This document shows, piece after piece, positions 26,517-34,767 of a stretch of 64,000 bases of DNA; position 1 is the stretch's first letter, and the number at the start of each line of letters is the position of its first letter. The notes beneath the pieces are model-generated. The model worked only from the letters and a program-made list of their open reading frames with translations. It was not told where the DNA came from and made no database searches. Origin of the DNA: Ignavibacteria bacterium (GTDB lineage: Bacteria; Bacteroidota; Ignavibacteria; Ignavibacteriales; SURF-24); contig JAAXKQ010000003.1 in the NCBI GenBank assembly GCA_025612245.1, forward strand, positions 321,105-385,104. Direction: 5' to 3'. The translations under genes and the position numbers were made by a program.

Positions 26517-27437
26517 TCACTTAAGGATTTTAATGTCGCCACCTGAGGTATAGCAGTGAAGTGTTTTTCCGCCGCCGTTAAGCGCTCCTTTGAGCTTTGA
26601 GGAAGTAAGCTTGCCGGTTTGAGTAATAGGCAAAAGGCATTCAACTTCCCCGCCCGTAGTTGAAATATCGGCATCTGCAGAAAAATTGCCGGGTACCTTA
26701 ACAGTAATGTCGCCTCCTGAGGTCTCAAGGTCAATTCCATAGTTGGTATCGAAGTAGTCAAGCGTTATGTCTCCGCCCGTAGTCGAGGCCTCAACCCGGC
26801 CGCCCTTGCCTTGAAGCTTCATATCCCCTCCTGAGGTGGAAGCCTTCAGGTTACCCTCGAAATTGCGTGCCTGTATATCACCTCCCGAGGTAGAGATTTT
26901 CATGTCGCCTTTTGTATTTTCGAGCTTAATATCCCCGCCTGAAGTGCTGATATTTGTGTTCCCTTTTGTATTGAAGAGGGAAATATCCCCGCCCGAGGTC
27001 TCAAATTTAATTGTACCGTTGAGGTCGTAGATTTTTATGTCCCCGCCTGAAGTCCTGATAAAAGCATTATAATTGTTAGGAAGCTTGATTTCGTATTTGA
27101 CGTAGACAGAATTCCATCCCAAAGAGAACCAGGAGGAGTTGCTTTTCCCCTCCATTCTGACGCCGCTGTTGTCGCCCTGAAGGTTAAAGTGCATTTTGTC
27201 GGAAGCCCTTTTATTGCCGCTTACCTTGACGTAGACCTCGGGACGGTCCCATGTGCTGATATATACGTCGCCCGAGGAAGTGTTTAGTTCAAGTTTTTTC
27301 CCCATTGAAGTATTAAATGTCCTCTCCTGTAGAGTCCTCAGGTCGCCTGCTTTAGATACAGACACAAAGTCCAAAGTAAGAATAAACATTAAAAATAAGC
27401 CCAGGCCCCTTAAAAACATCAGATATACAGATTTCAT
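26517..27437 (-). CDS. DUF4097-family beta-solenoid protein with 18-residue repeats
   Basis: A 306-residue secreted protein (hydrophobic N-terminus MKSVYLMFLRGLGLFLMFIL). From about residue 129 to 218 it contains five repeats of exactly 18 residues, each beginning TSGGD(I/M), followed by longer units near 219 and 239 and a final TSGGDIKILK at the C-terminus. The pattern is that of DUF4097/DUF2807 putative adhesins forming a right-handed beta-helix. Such proteins often sit with anti-sigma or stress regulators, but none is adjacent here. Likely periplasmic or surface-located. Confidence 0.82.
   Translation of the reverse strand: MKSVYLMFLRGLGLFLMFILTLDFVSVSKAGDLRTLQERTFNTSMGKKLELNTSSGDVYISTWDRPEVYVKVSGNKRASDKMHFNLQGDNSGVRMEGKSNSSWFSLGWNSVYVKYEIKLPNNYNAFIRTSGGDIKIYDLNGTIKFETSGGDISLFNTKGNTNISTSGGDIKLENTKGDMKISTSGGDIQARNFEGNLKASTSGGDMKLQGKGGRVEASTTGGDITLDYFDTNYGIDLETSGGDITVKVPGNFSADADISTTGGEVECLLPITQTGKLTSSKLKGALNGGGKTLHCYTSGGDIKILK
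26784..27053 (-). repeat. Coding tandem repeat, 54-bp period
   Basis: The DNA encoding the TSGGD repeats of the DUF4097 gene recurs with a period of 54 bp, visible as repeated CCGCC(C/T)GA(A/G)GT blocks on the plus strand. The copies are diverged at the nucleotide level, pointing to an old duplication kept by selection on the fold. Confidence 0.7.
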
Positions 27438-27618
27438 AATTAACCCCTTTATTGTCTCTACCAGTTTAGACGCAGTGCAAGGCGGAATGGTTACAGGGAC
27501 AACTAAAAATTAAAAAGTATAAATTAAAAAGTACAAATTAATAGGTTCCGCCTTCGGCGGGTTCGAGGTTCTAAGTTCTTACGAAAGGAAAGCATTGAGA
27601 ATACCCCTATTATATAGA

Positions 27619-27643
27619 ACCGAAGGTGCGTCTGTTTGTAGCC
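27619..27643 (+). repeat. REP-like unit, degenerate copy
   Basis: A short ACC-GAA-GGT hairpin followed by GCGTCTGTTTGTAGC resembles the better-kept unit at 27884 (hairpin, then GCTTCGTCTGTAGC). Confidence 0.4.
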
Positions 27644-27883
27644 TGGAGTGACAACCCCTGCGATGCATGCACAAGTTGGGACCGGTGTATTACCTATAGC
27701 CGGGAGTTCAGAAAAGAAGATAAAAGCAGTACACCTTACATAACACATTCCCCAAAATCCGGGTGGACATCGTGCTAATAACACGCCCCGGCATCCCCCA
27801 AATTCAATGACCTTTGAAGAATCGGTATCCGGATTCCGGACATCCCCACCCAATCTAAACCAATAGAACAACATATCCCCCTA

Positions 27884-27960
27884 GTCCCGGAGGGACGCTT
27901 CGTCTGTAGCAAACACCGGTATCCCCCTATATTCCAGAGCTCCTGTCAGGAGCGACTTGT
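27884..27960 (+). repeat. REP-like hairpin pair
   Basis: Two perfect short hairpins with triloops lie 55 bp apart: GTCCC-GGA-GGGAC (27884-27896) and GCTCCT-GTC-AGGAGC (27939-27953). Each is followed by G(A)C(G)CTT- or GACTTGTA-like sequence. The form matches multicopy extragenic palindromes; copy number in the genome cannot be seen from this window. Confidence 0.5.
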
Positions 27961-28946
27961 ATCTTACTTCCTATTGGGTAAATACATCATTGAAACCTGA
28001 ACGCATACACATAAATTTACATGGGGCATTTTAAACAGTTCAGGAAATGGTGAAAAAGTAAAACTTCAAGATTGTGAAATTACGACCACGGGATCTAAGG
28101 CTTTCAGGAATTACGCGCAACGTTTCGCGGTAAGTTTGTTAACTATAATTAAATAACTCATTCCTCTTAACACAAATGCCGGAGATGAGTTTTAGGAAGA
28201 TGAGAATTATGTAACTTATTTCTATTAATATAATTATGCCACATGGAAGGAAGTTATCATTTATATGAGAGCTGCAAACGCCAGCCGCATTTTCTTTTTG
28301 CGTTCTTCCCTGGTTTTACTTTTAACCTGCCGCCTTGAAATGAAAGTTACCCAACGCATGGAATTCATTATATTTACGTGTCTTTATGGTATATGGCTTA
28401 AACCGGCTCATGAATTCATTATTTCTACACCCATTATTCTAAAATCAGTTGTCAATTTGATATACAAATTCTTTCAATAATTGTTAGTGCTTAGAATAAT
28501 CAGATAACTCATTATCCACACTGCTCTTCTGCCATCTAAATAAGATAGTTTTTAATTCCGGACATTTTTTCTGCAGGGAATTATTAGGCAATTTTAATCC
28601 GCCCCTGAATTCTATGTGGAACAATAGACAGTATGAGGCTTAATAAGTGCAACAAAAAAGGGATGTTTCTCTTGGATAGAATACTCCTTCATGGACACGG
28701 GAAATGCATTATCTATACCGGCTATTGAGCTCTTTTTTTTACTTAGGACCTGAATTACAATTCAGATAATTTATTGCTTTATTCCCCGGAGCCGGCGAAA
28801 GGATTTTTTATATACTTGCATACTAAGCTATTCTTAGGTTAATTTGTAGTTCAATTTTCAGGCATGTTTTTCATCGCTAAGTTAAACCTTCTGCCCCACC
28901 TAAGCCCCCGGGAAAGAGGGTTATAGAGCTAAATATTAAGGATCTC

Positions 28947-29459
28947 ATGGATAAAGAATATTATATTTTATGGTACCGCCTAAACGGCAAGGATCAGTAC
29001 ATTATCTGGTTTTCAAATGAGACAGACGGCGTCGTTACGGACCCTTCGGGTAACGTGATAAGCTTTGACTCTAAGGACCAGTTGGTAGAATATGCTTCAA
29101 AAAACAATCTGACTATCATAGAAGACGAGCCTGAACTTCATAACCTGGACCTCGTCTCAGAATGGATATCTGAAAATACGCCTGAACTCATAAACTTCAG
29201 CCAGTTCAACAATATATGGAACCTCTGGACAGACATTTCCAGCAGCACGGGTAGAAGCTTTGATAACAAGGACAGGAATGCCGCCGATATGATCTACGAT
29301 AAACTCTTCTGGAGCTGTACACTGCCTACGGGAAAATCTAAAGAGCAGGAATGCATTCCGGAATGGACGGAAAATGAATTAAATACTATGAAGGAACTGT
29401 TCCAGGAGGGAATAGCCATGTTTAAGGATGCTGTTGTGCCGCATGTTCAGGATAATTAG
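28947..29459 (+). CDS. Hypothetical acidic protein
   Basis: A 170-residue protein without signal peptide or membrane segment, preceded by AAGGA six bases before the ATG. It is acidic and rich in Trp and aromatic residues (YYILWYRLNGKDQYIIWFSNE; FNNIWNLWTDI). The first 65 residues look like a small beta-sheet domain and the rest is helical. I do not recognise a family. Its isolation next to a decayed region and its single-gene transcript (a terminator follows) would suit an accessory protein such as an immunity protein, but nothing shows this directly. Confidence 0.75.
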   Translation: MDKEYYILWYRLNGKDQYIIWFSNETDGVVTDPSGNVISFDSKDQLVEYASKNNLTIIEDEPELHNLDLVSEWISENTPELINFSQFNNIWNLWTDISSSTGRSFDNKDRNAADMIYDKLFWSCTLPTGKSKEQECIPEWTENELNTMKELFQEGIAMFKDAVVPHVQDN

Positions 29460-29464
29460 GGCTG

Positions 29465-29487
29465 AGAAGGCAGCCTTCTTTCTTTTC
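29465..29487 (+). terminator. Terminator after the hypothetical gene
   Basis: AGAAGG-CAG-CCTTCT followed by TTCTTTTCC, beginning five bases after the stop codon at 29459. Confidence 0.7.
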
Positions 29488-29519
29488 CCCCTGCCTGACA
29501 GAATAAAGCTTTAATACAG

Positions 29520-29536
29520 ATATATCTAGGATATAT
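29520..29536. promoter_or_regulatory. Palindrome upstream of the DUF3160 gene
   Basis: ATATATC-TAG-GATATAT is a 7-bp inverted repeat with a 3-nt centre, about 120 bp before the gene start. It could be an operator; there is no further support. Confidence 0.25.
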
Positions 29537-29656
29537 GCCCCGGGGGGAATTCCGGAGGCCGGTGCGTGTGTGTGACAGGGCAAATACTCTTCTTTTCTTA
29601 CTTGAGATTCTGCAAGCAATTCATTAGCTTATTTTAGAAAATTGAAGAGGTTTGTC

Positions 29657-32257
29657 GTGAAACACTTTTTATGGTCTCTTTCAATATTATTCATCTTCTC
29701 GGGTTTCTTTCCGGCTCTGCATCCGCAGACTTCAGACTTCAGCATCAGTAATTACAAAGCTTTCCTGTCAAATAACCAGAATCTTACAACTGAAAAACTC
29801 CTTGGTCTGCACCCGGCAGGAAACTTCATGGGTAATCTGAGGCTTAATGCCCTTAACAGCCCCTCTGCAAAATTAATTGATGAAAAATTTTCCCTTACCC
29901 CGGGAGAAAAATCGCTGCTGAATAAGAATGGATTCATGGTAACCGAAAGGATGAGCTATCCAACTTTTCAGTCTGCTTTCATGGATATTTATAACAAGGA
30001 TATCCCTGTTATGGTTACAAGCGATGCAATCCTGCACGCTTTTCATATTTCGTACGATAACATCCTTATAGATATGGAACAGGAAGTACTGATACCCGAG
30101 CTGAAGAATTTCCTCTCCCGGCTTCATGAAAAGTTGCCTTTACTTGCCTCTGCATACGCTTCAGATGCAAAGATGGCCACTTCCTTAAAGGATGTGGATA
30201 TTTATCTTACCGTTGCAAGGACTCTTCTTGGCGACCAGGCTGCGGCTTTCTTTGCTGAAAACAGCGGCGAGATTTCTGAGATTCTGCAGATGGTTGCCTC
30301 TGAACAACCTGCAGGTATAAAGCTTTTTTCATCTACGGAAAGAACGGTTGATTTCAGCCAGTTTAAGCCGCGCGGGCATTATACACTCAGCTCCAGCCTG
30401 AGCAGCTACTTTAAGTCCATGATCTGGCTGGGCAGGACGGAAATCTACCTTCTGGCGCCAAGGGCAGATCAGCCTCTGCCTACATCTGAAGACATACAAA
30501 GACAAACAATTGATGCCGGGCTTATACTTGAGGCGGTTGAGGCTTCCGGTAGCCTGCCGCAGTATGAGAAAATTAACGGCATTATTGAGTTTTTTACGGG
30601 CAAGCAGGATAACGTAACGCTTACTGACCTTAAAGACCTCACCAAATCGCTCAATATCACTAAAGCCAATGAATTTCTTGACCTCTCCAGGCTTAAGACT
30701 TTTCAGGATTCACTTAAGAGTCAGGCATACGCTTTCCAGAAAATCCTTTCACAGATTTTAATGACAGGGTTTGATTCACCCGACAGCATTATGCCTGCTT
30801 CGGCTTTCCTGCTCCTGGGGCAGAGGTTCGTAGTTGATTCCTACGTTACATCACAGATTGTCTTCGACAAAATTACCTTCAACAACAGCACCGTAAAAAG
30901 GATGCTGCCTTCAACGCTGGATATCATCTATGCACTCGGTAACGACGCCGCAGCCCAGCTGCTGCAGCCGGAACTGGATGCCTTTCACTACGGAACCAAC
31001 CTGGCCGCTTTAAGATACCTCATAGATTCTTACGGCCCCGATTTCTGGGATCTTTCACTCTACAACGGTTGGCTTGATGCCATAAGACAGCTAAACCCGA
31101 AGAGCGACAGGTCAAAGCTCCCCTTGTTTATGAAGACTGCCGCCTGGTGGCAGCAGAAGCTAAATACGCAGCTGGCCTCCTGGGCACAGCTCAGGCACGA
31201 TAACCTGCTGTATGCCAAGCAGTCTTATTCCGGTGGTGTAGGCTGCTCTTTCCCGTATGCATACGTTGAGCCTGTCCCGGAACTCTTCCTGAGGCTAAAG
31301 AAACTCTCTGAAAAGGCAAAGGATTACTTCTCGGGCTTCAGCTTCTCAAGTTCATACGAGAAAGACAAACTAATGGATTATTTCACTAATGCTATTTCTG
31401 TCTATACAATCCTCTCCTCCATGGCAGATAAAGAGCTGAATAATACCGCAGTTTCACTCGAAGAGCTGGGCTTTATAAGTTCCATGTTTTCAACGGGGAA
31501 CCCGTGCGGCAGCATGGGTAACTTCTCTTTGGGCTGGTATCCAAAACTCTTCTACAAAAATGAAGATTATAATCCCGGCAAAATGGAATCCGTTGTAGCC
31601 GACGTCCACACCGCGCCTACTGACGAGGCGGGTAATCCTGTAGGCTGGGTGCTGCATGCCGGTACGGGGCTCGTTAACCTGGGAATTTTCTCAATTGTAA
31701 CTCCGACCATAGAAAAACCCTCGGGCGACACGATTACATTTGCAGGCCCCCTCATGAGCTACTTTGAGCACCGTACGACAAACTTCCAGCGACTCAGCGA
31801 CGAGGAGTGGACAAACATGATCAGCGGAAATGAAAAAGTATTCCCGGAACACCCGGAATTTGTAAACCTCTACATGGCAGATAAATCAGGAAGCGAAAGA
31901 CAGGCGGGCCTTTCACTTTTAACCTCTGTCCTGGACAGACAGGATAACGTTCTGCCCAAGACAACGCTAATAGCAAAGAATTTCCCGAACCCATTCAATT
32001 CATCTACCATTATCAGCTTTGTAATTCCAAATGCAATGGCAAACAGGCAGGTGACACTGAAAATTTACAGCGCACTTGGAACCGAGGTCAAAAAGCTGCT
32101 CGATAACACTCTTCCGGCAGGCAGCTACCTGACGCGCTGGGACGGGACGGATAACTTCGGGCAGAACGTCTCAAGCGGAATTTATTTCTACAATCTCATA
32201 CTCGATTCAGGCGGACTTAAAGAAAAAGTTTCAGGGAAAATGATACTGATGAAGTAA
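29657..32257 (+). CDS. DUF3160 protein with type IX secretion sorting domain
   Basis: About 866 residues. The start is taken at GTG 29657, with AGAGG about seven bases upstream, giving a signal peptide MKHFLWSLSILFIFSGFFPA; a TTG five codons earlier is the alternative. The main body matches DUF3160: SDAILHAFHISYDNILIDME near the N-terminus and VADVHTAPTDEAGNPVGW in the last third. The final 85 or so residues are a type A T9SS sorting domain (AKNFPNPFNSSTIISF, WDGTDNFGQNVSSGIYFY, KMILMK). It should be exported across the outer membrane by T9SS and attached to or released from the cell surface. The substrate is unknown. Confidence 0.88.
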   Translation: MKHFLWSLSILFIFSGFFPALHPQTSDFSISNYKAFLSNNQNLTTEKLLGLHPAGNFMGNLRLNALNSPSAKLIDEKFSLTPGEKSLLNKNGFMVTERMSYPTFQSAFMDIYNKDIPVMVTSDAILHAFHISYDNILIDMEQEVLIPELKNFLSRLHEKLPLLASAYASDAKMATSLKDVDIYLTVARTLLGDQAAAFFAENSGEISEILQMVASEQPAGIKLFSSTERTVDFSQFKPRGHYTLSSSLSSYFKSMIWLGRTEIYLLAPRADQPLPTSEDIQRQTIDAGLILEAVEASGSLPQYEKINGIIEFFTGKQDNVTLTDLKDLTKSLNITKANEFLDLSRLKTFQDSLKSQAYAFQKILSQILMTGFDSPDSIMPASAFLLLGQRFVVDSYVTSQIVFDKITFNNSTVKRMLPSTLDIIYALGNDAAAQLLQPELDAFHYGTNLAALRYLIDSYGPDFWDLSLYNGWLDAIRQLNPKSDRSKLPLFMKTAAWWQQKLNTQLASWAQLRHDNLLYAKQSYSGGVGCSFPYAYVEPVPELFLRLKKLSEKAKDYFSGFSFSSSYEKDKLMDYFTNAISVYTILSSMADKELNNTAVSLEELGFISSMFSTGNPCGSMGNFSLGWYPKLFYKNEDYNPGKMESVVADVHTAPTDEAGNPVGWVLHAGTGLVNLGIFSIVTPTIEKPSGDTITFAGPLMSYFEHRTTNFQRLSDEEWTNMISGNEKVFPEHPEFVNLYMADKSGSERQAGLSLLTSVLDRQDNVLPKTTLIAKNFPNPFNSSTIISFVIPNAMANRQVTLKIYSALGTEVKKLLDNTLPAGSYLTRWDGTDNFGQNVSSGIYFYNLILDSGGLKEKVSGKMILMK

Positions 32258-32262
32258 AAAAG

Positions 32263-32301
32263 AAATCCCCTGCCTTTTTTGAGAAGTGCAGGGGATTTTT
32301 T
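32263..32301. terminator. Bidirectional terminator
   Basis: AAATCCCCTGC paired with GCAGGGGATTT, with A-tract before and T-tract after, lies between the convergent DUF3160 (plus) and TSUP (minus) genes. Confidence 0.9.
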
Positions 32302-32319
32302 ATAAATTTGGCATGAATG

Positions 32320-32682
32320 CTATTTATTGAAAATCATCTTCAGCGATATAAGAAAAAGCACCAGGCCGAAAACTTTTTTCATCATGGCCTCCGAAAGGCT
32401 AATAGCTACCTTGGCTCCCAGGAGGGCCCCAACGACAAAACCCGCACAGATGAGTCCTGCCACCTTGACATCAATCAGCCCCTCTTTATAGTATGTCATT
32501 GCAGCCAGAATGCCTACAGGAGGTATCAGAACGGCAAGACTCGTACCCTGAGCCTGATGCTGCGTCATTCCAAATAACATTACGAGCGCAGGAACAATCA
32601 GTATTCCGCCTCCTATTCCAACCAGTCCGCTGAGGGCGCCGGCTAAAAGCCCCAGCAGTATATAAAGATAAATTTCCGACAT
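32320..32682 (-). CDS. Half-size TSUP (TauE/SafE) membrane transporter
   Basis: About 120 residues, only half the usual 250 of TauE/SafE permeases, with four hydrophobic segments and one copy of the family motif (GLLAGALSGLVGIGGGILIVPALV). Half-size TSUP proteins exist and probably dimerise. Family members export sulfite, sulfoacetate or other organosulfur anions. The start is taken at MSEIYLY (32682), seven codons into the longest frame. It lies downstream of the VanZ-like and nnr genes on the same strand. Confidence 0.8.
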   Translation of the reverse strand: MSEIYLYILLGLLAGALSGLVGIGGGILIVPALVMLFGMTQHQAQGTSLAVLIPPVGILAAMTYYKEGLIDVKVAGLICAGFVVGALLGAKVAISLSEAMMKKVFGLVLFLISLKMIFNK

Positions 32683-32706
32683 CTTTAATTTCCTCTTTTG
32701 CATAGT

Positions 32707-33114
32707 TTAATTGTTTTCAGCGGCTACTTTCCTGGAAAACTGCTTTATCATAAAAACCAGCAAAAGCCCCAGCAAAGCCCCGGTAACGTCTGCTGCCAGG
32801 TCGCGTATGTCGCAGCTTCTTCCTGGTACCAGTAGCTGGTGCAGTTCGTCTAAAGCTCCGTAAAAAGACACCGTCAGGATCGTCATCAAAAAGGGCTTTG
32901 AAGATAAAAGCCTGAATTTTTTCTGGAAAAGATACGTAAAACAGACTAAAACCGAAAGGACCATGTAGCCGGCAAAATGCTCTATTTTATCGCTTACGCC
33001 TAAGCTGGGCACATCATTGCCCGGCAGTGTAGTTGCAATAAAAAGAATTGCCCAATAAACGGCGAGCGGAATATATATAAAATACATCTTATTTCTTTCC
33101 AAATACTTAAACAC
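32707..33114 (-). CDS. VanZ-like membrane protein
   Basis: A 135-residue protein with four membrane segments and the VanZ signature DKIEHFAGYMVLSV and DELHQLLVPGRSCDIRDLAADVTGALLG. VanZ itself gives low-level teicoplanin resistance, but most homologues are uncharacterised. The start codon overlaps the nnr stop by 8 bp, which implies translational coupling. No vancomycin resistance gene lies nearby, so resistance should not be inferred. Confidence 0.88.
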   Translation of the reverse strand: MFKYLERNKMYFIYIPLAVYWAILFIATTLPGNDVPSLGVSDKIEHFAGYMVLSVLVCFTYLFQKKFRLLSSKPFLMTILTVSFYGALDELHQLLVPGRSCDIRDLAADVTGALLGLLLVFMIKQFSRKVAAENN

Positions 33115-34675
33115 TGGACTTCCTTACAAATTTAATTGCTTCCGACAGGTTATTCATAATCTCTGTAGCCATAAGGCCGTACTCTGTTTTCTCTTTAAGA
33201 AGAAGGTCGGCCGAGAGGCTGTGCAGGTATACAGCCGAGACCACAGCGCCCTCAGCTTCATTCGATTGCGCCATAAATCCCGCAATTATACCCGTTAAAA
33301 CGTCCCCGGTTCCAAACTTTGCCATTCCCGGGTTCCCCGTGCTGTTTATGAGCGCCTCCCCTTCGGCGTTAAAAATGACGGTCGGCGAGCCTTTTAGAAC
33401 AAGCAGCGCCCCGGTTTCCCTGGAGAACTCCCTCCCGTAGGAAAGAACATCCTCCTGGAGCTCGCTGAGCTTTATGCCCAAAAGATTTGCAAACTCTGCC
33501 TGGTGCGGCGTTAAGACGCAATTCCTCAAGTTGAGGCTCTTATATCTTCCCTCTCCAAGGGCAAAAAGGGCGTCGGCATCAAGGACGATTTTCTTGTTTT
33601 TGTTGATGCGTATTATTTCCAGAACTGCCTCAACCGTCCGGGCATCCCGCCCAAGCCCAGGTCCAATTGCCAGAACGTCCATCCATCCGAAGCGTTCCTT
33701 AAGCTCTTCAAGGTTCTCTTTTCCTAGTATCCCCTTTTCTTCGTCTTTATATGGAAGCACAATTACTTCGTCAAGCTTGCCCTGAATGAGACCTCTTGCC
33801 GACTCAGGAAAGCATAAAATTGAGGCTCCGGCACCGGAATGCAGCACAGAAGAAGCAGTCATGAACGATGCCCCGGGCAGGTTCTTTGAACCCGCAATTA
33901 CCAGCACCTTGCCCGCGCTGTATTTATAAATGTCTTTTGCCTTCTGAGGTAAATTATAAAATGCGTCCTCAGGTTCAATTACATAAGTATCGACTTGAAA
34001 ATTATCAAAAAATTCTGCCGAAAGCCCGATGTAGCCTTTCTTAACTTCACCCGAAACGGCGGCTCCCTTGTTTACAAAGAGCCCCTTTTTAAGCTCGGCG
34101 AGCGTTACCGTAAGGTCGGCTTCAAATGGCTCCTCGCCAGAACCTTTATCGGCATCAAGCCCCGTCGGGATGTCCAGCGCTACGCGTATGGTGTTAAACT
34201 TATTCAGTTCTCTTACAATTTCGGCATACGGGGCTTTTAGGCTTCCCGAGGCACCCGTACCAAGCAGGGCATCAACTACAAGCTGTGAATGTTCAATCCT
34301 TTTAAGGTCGCGCACCGATTTGTACTGCCTCATGAAGGAAGTTTCATCGGAAAAGTGGATTACGTTCGACAGTATTTCAAAGTTACTAAGAGCGTCGCCT
34401 TTAAGCTCCTCGGAGCCTGAAAGATAGATCACTCCAACCCTGAAACCCGAATTTATAAAATGCCTAGCAAGCGCAAAGCCGTCACCACCATTGTTCCCCT
34501 TGCCGCAGACAATTCCAATTAGGTCGTTTTTATTTAAGGATGGATAATGCTCCCTTATGATGCTGTAAATGCTCAAAGAAGCATTTTCCATCAGGAGCAG
34601 CCCGGGAATCTGAAGCTGATTTATTGCATAATCATCAGCGTCTCTTACCTGGGAAACAGAAAATAAAGGTATCAT
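33107..34675 (-). CDS. nnr: Bifunctional NAD(P)H-hydrate epimerase/dehydratase
   Basis: A 522-residue fusion that repairs hydrated NADH and NADPH. The N-terminal YjeF epimerase domain (about 1-210) shows GIVCGKGNNGGDGFALARHF and ALLGTGASGSLKAPY. The C-terminal ribokinase-like dehydratase (about 225-510) shows GSKNLPGASFMTA, AIGPGLGRD, TPHQAEFANLLG and GTGDVLTGIIAGF. Its location just downstream of the complex I membrane subunits fits a housekeeping role in protecting NAD(P)H pools. Confidence 0.95.
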   Translation of the reverse strand: MIPLFSVSQVRDADDYAINQLQIPGLLLMENASLSIYSIIREHYPSLNKNDLIGIVCGKGNNGGDGFALARHFINSGFRVGVIYLSGSEELKGDALSNFEILSNVIHFSDETSFMRQYKSVRDLKRIEHSQLVVDALLGTGASGSLKAPYAEIVRELNKFNTIRVALDIPTGLDADKGSGEEPFEADLTVTLAELKKGLFVNKGAAVSGEVKKGYIGLSAEFFDNFQVDTYVIEPEDAFYNLPQKAKDIYKYSAGKVLVIAGSKNLPGASFMTASSVLHSGAGASILCFPESARGLIQGKLDEVIVLPYKDEEKGILGKENLEELKERFGWMDVLAIGPGLGRDARTVEAVLEIIRINKNKKIVLDADALFALGEGRYKSLNLRNCVLTPHQAEFANLLGIKLSELQEDVLSYGREFSRETGALLVLKGSPTVIFNAEGEALINSTGNPGMAKFGTGDVLTGIIAGFMAQSNEAEGAVVSAVYLHSLSADLLLKEKTEYGLMATEIMNNLSEAIKFVRKSSV

Positions 34676-34767
34676 TTAATTACCATTGCCCGTAATATGT
34701 TAAAATAAAACAAACAGCTTCCAAAACGGAATCTATAACATTATTCCAATCTTTAAGATACGAAAAA

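Larger units (their letters stand above)
27438..28946. other. Gene-poor region with decayed sequence
   Basis: About 1.5 kb without a credible gene. Open frames here (27524-27874 minus, 28265-28480 plus) are rich in Cys, Trp, Pro or Phe, lack ribosome-binding sites and look non-coding. The left part holds several short hairpins with shared flanks (see the REP-like entry); a perfect CCGCC-TTC-GGCGG hairpin lies at about 27548-27560. The right part is AT-rich, with a repeated GAATTCATTAT block near 28361 and 28410. It may hold remnants of repeats or a lost gene. Confidence 0.6.

Noticed and set aside
27524-27874. 116-codon minus-strand open frame
   Set aside because: Rich in Cys, Trp and Pro, no ribosome-binding site, and it runs through REP-like repeat sequence; not a credible gene.
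28265-28480. 71-codon plus-strand open frame with a hydrophobic stretch
   Set aside because: No Shine-Dalgarno, no recognisable domain, and it lies in an AT-rich decayed region with repeated GAATTCATTAT blocks.
32707-33114. Glycopeptide-resistance gene
   Set aside because: The protein is VanZ-like, but no van cluster gene is present; such proteins are common in sensitive bacteria.
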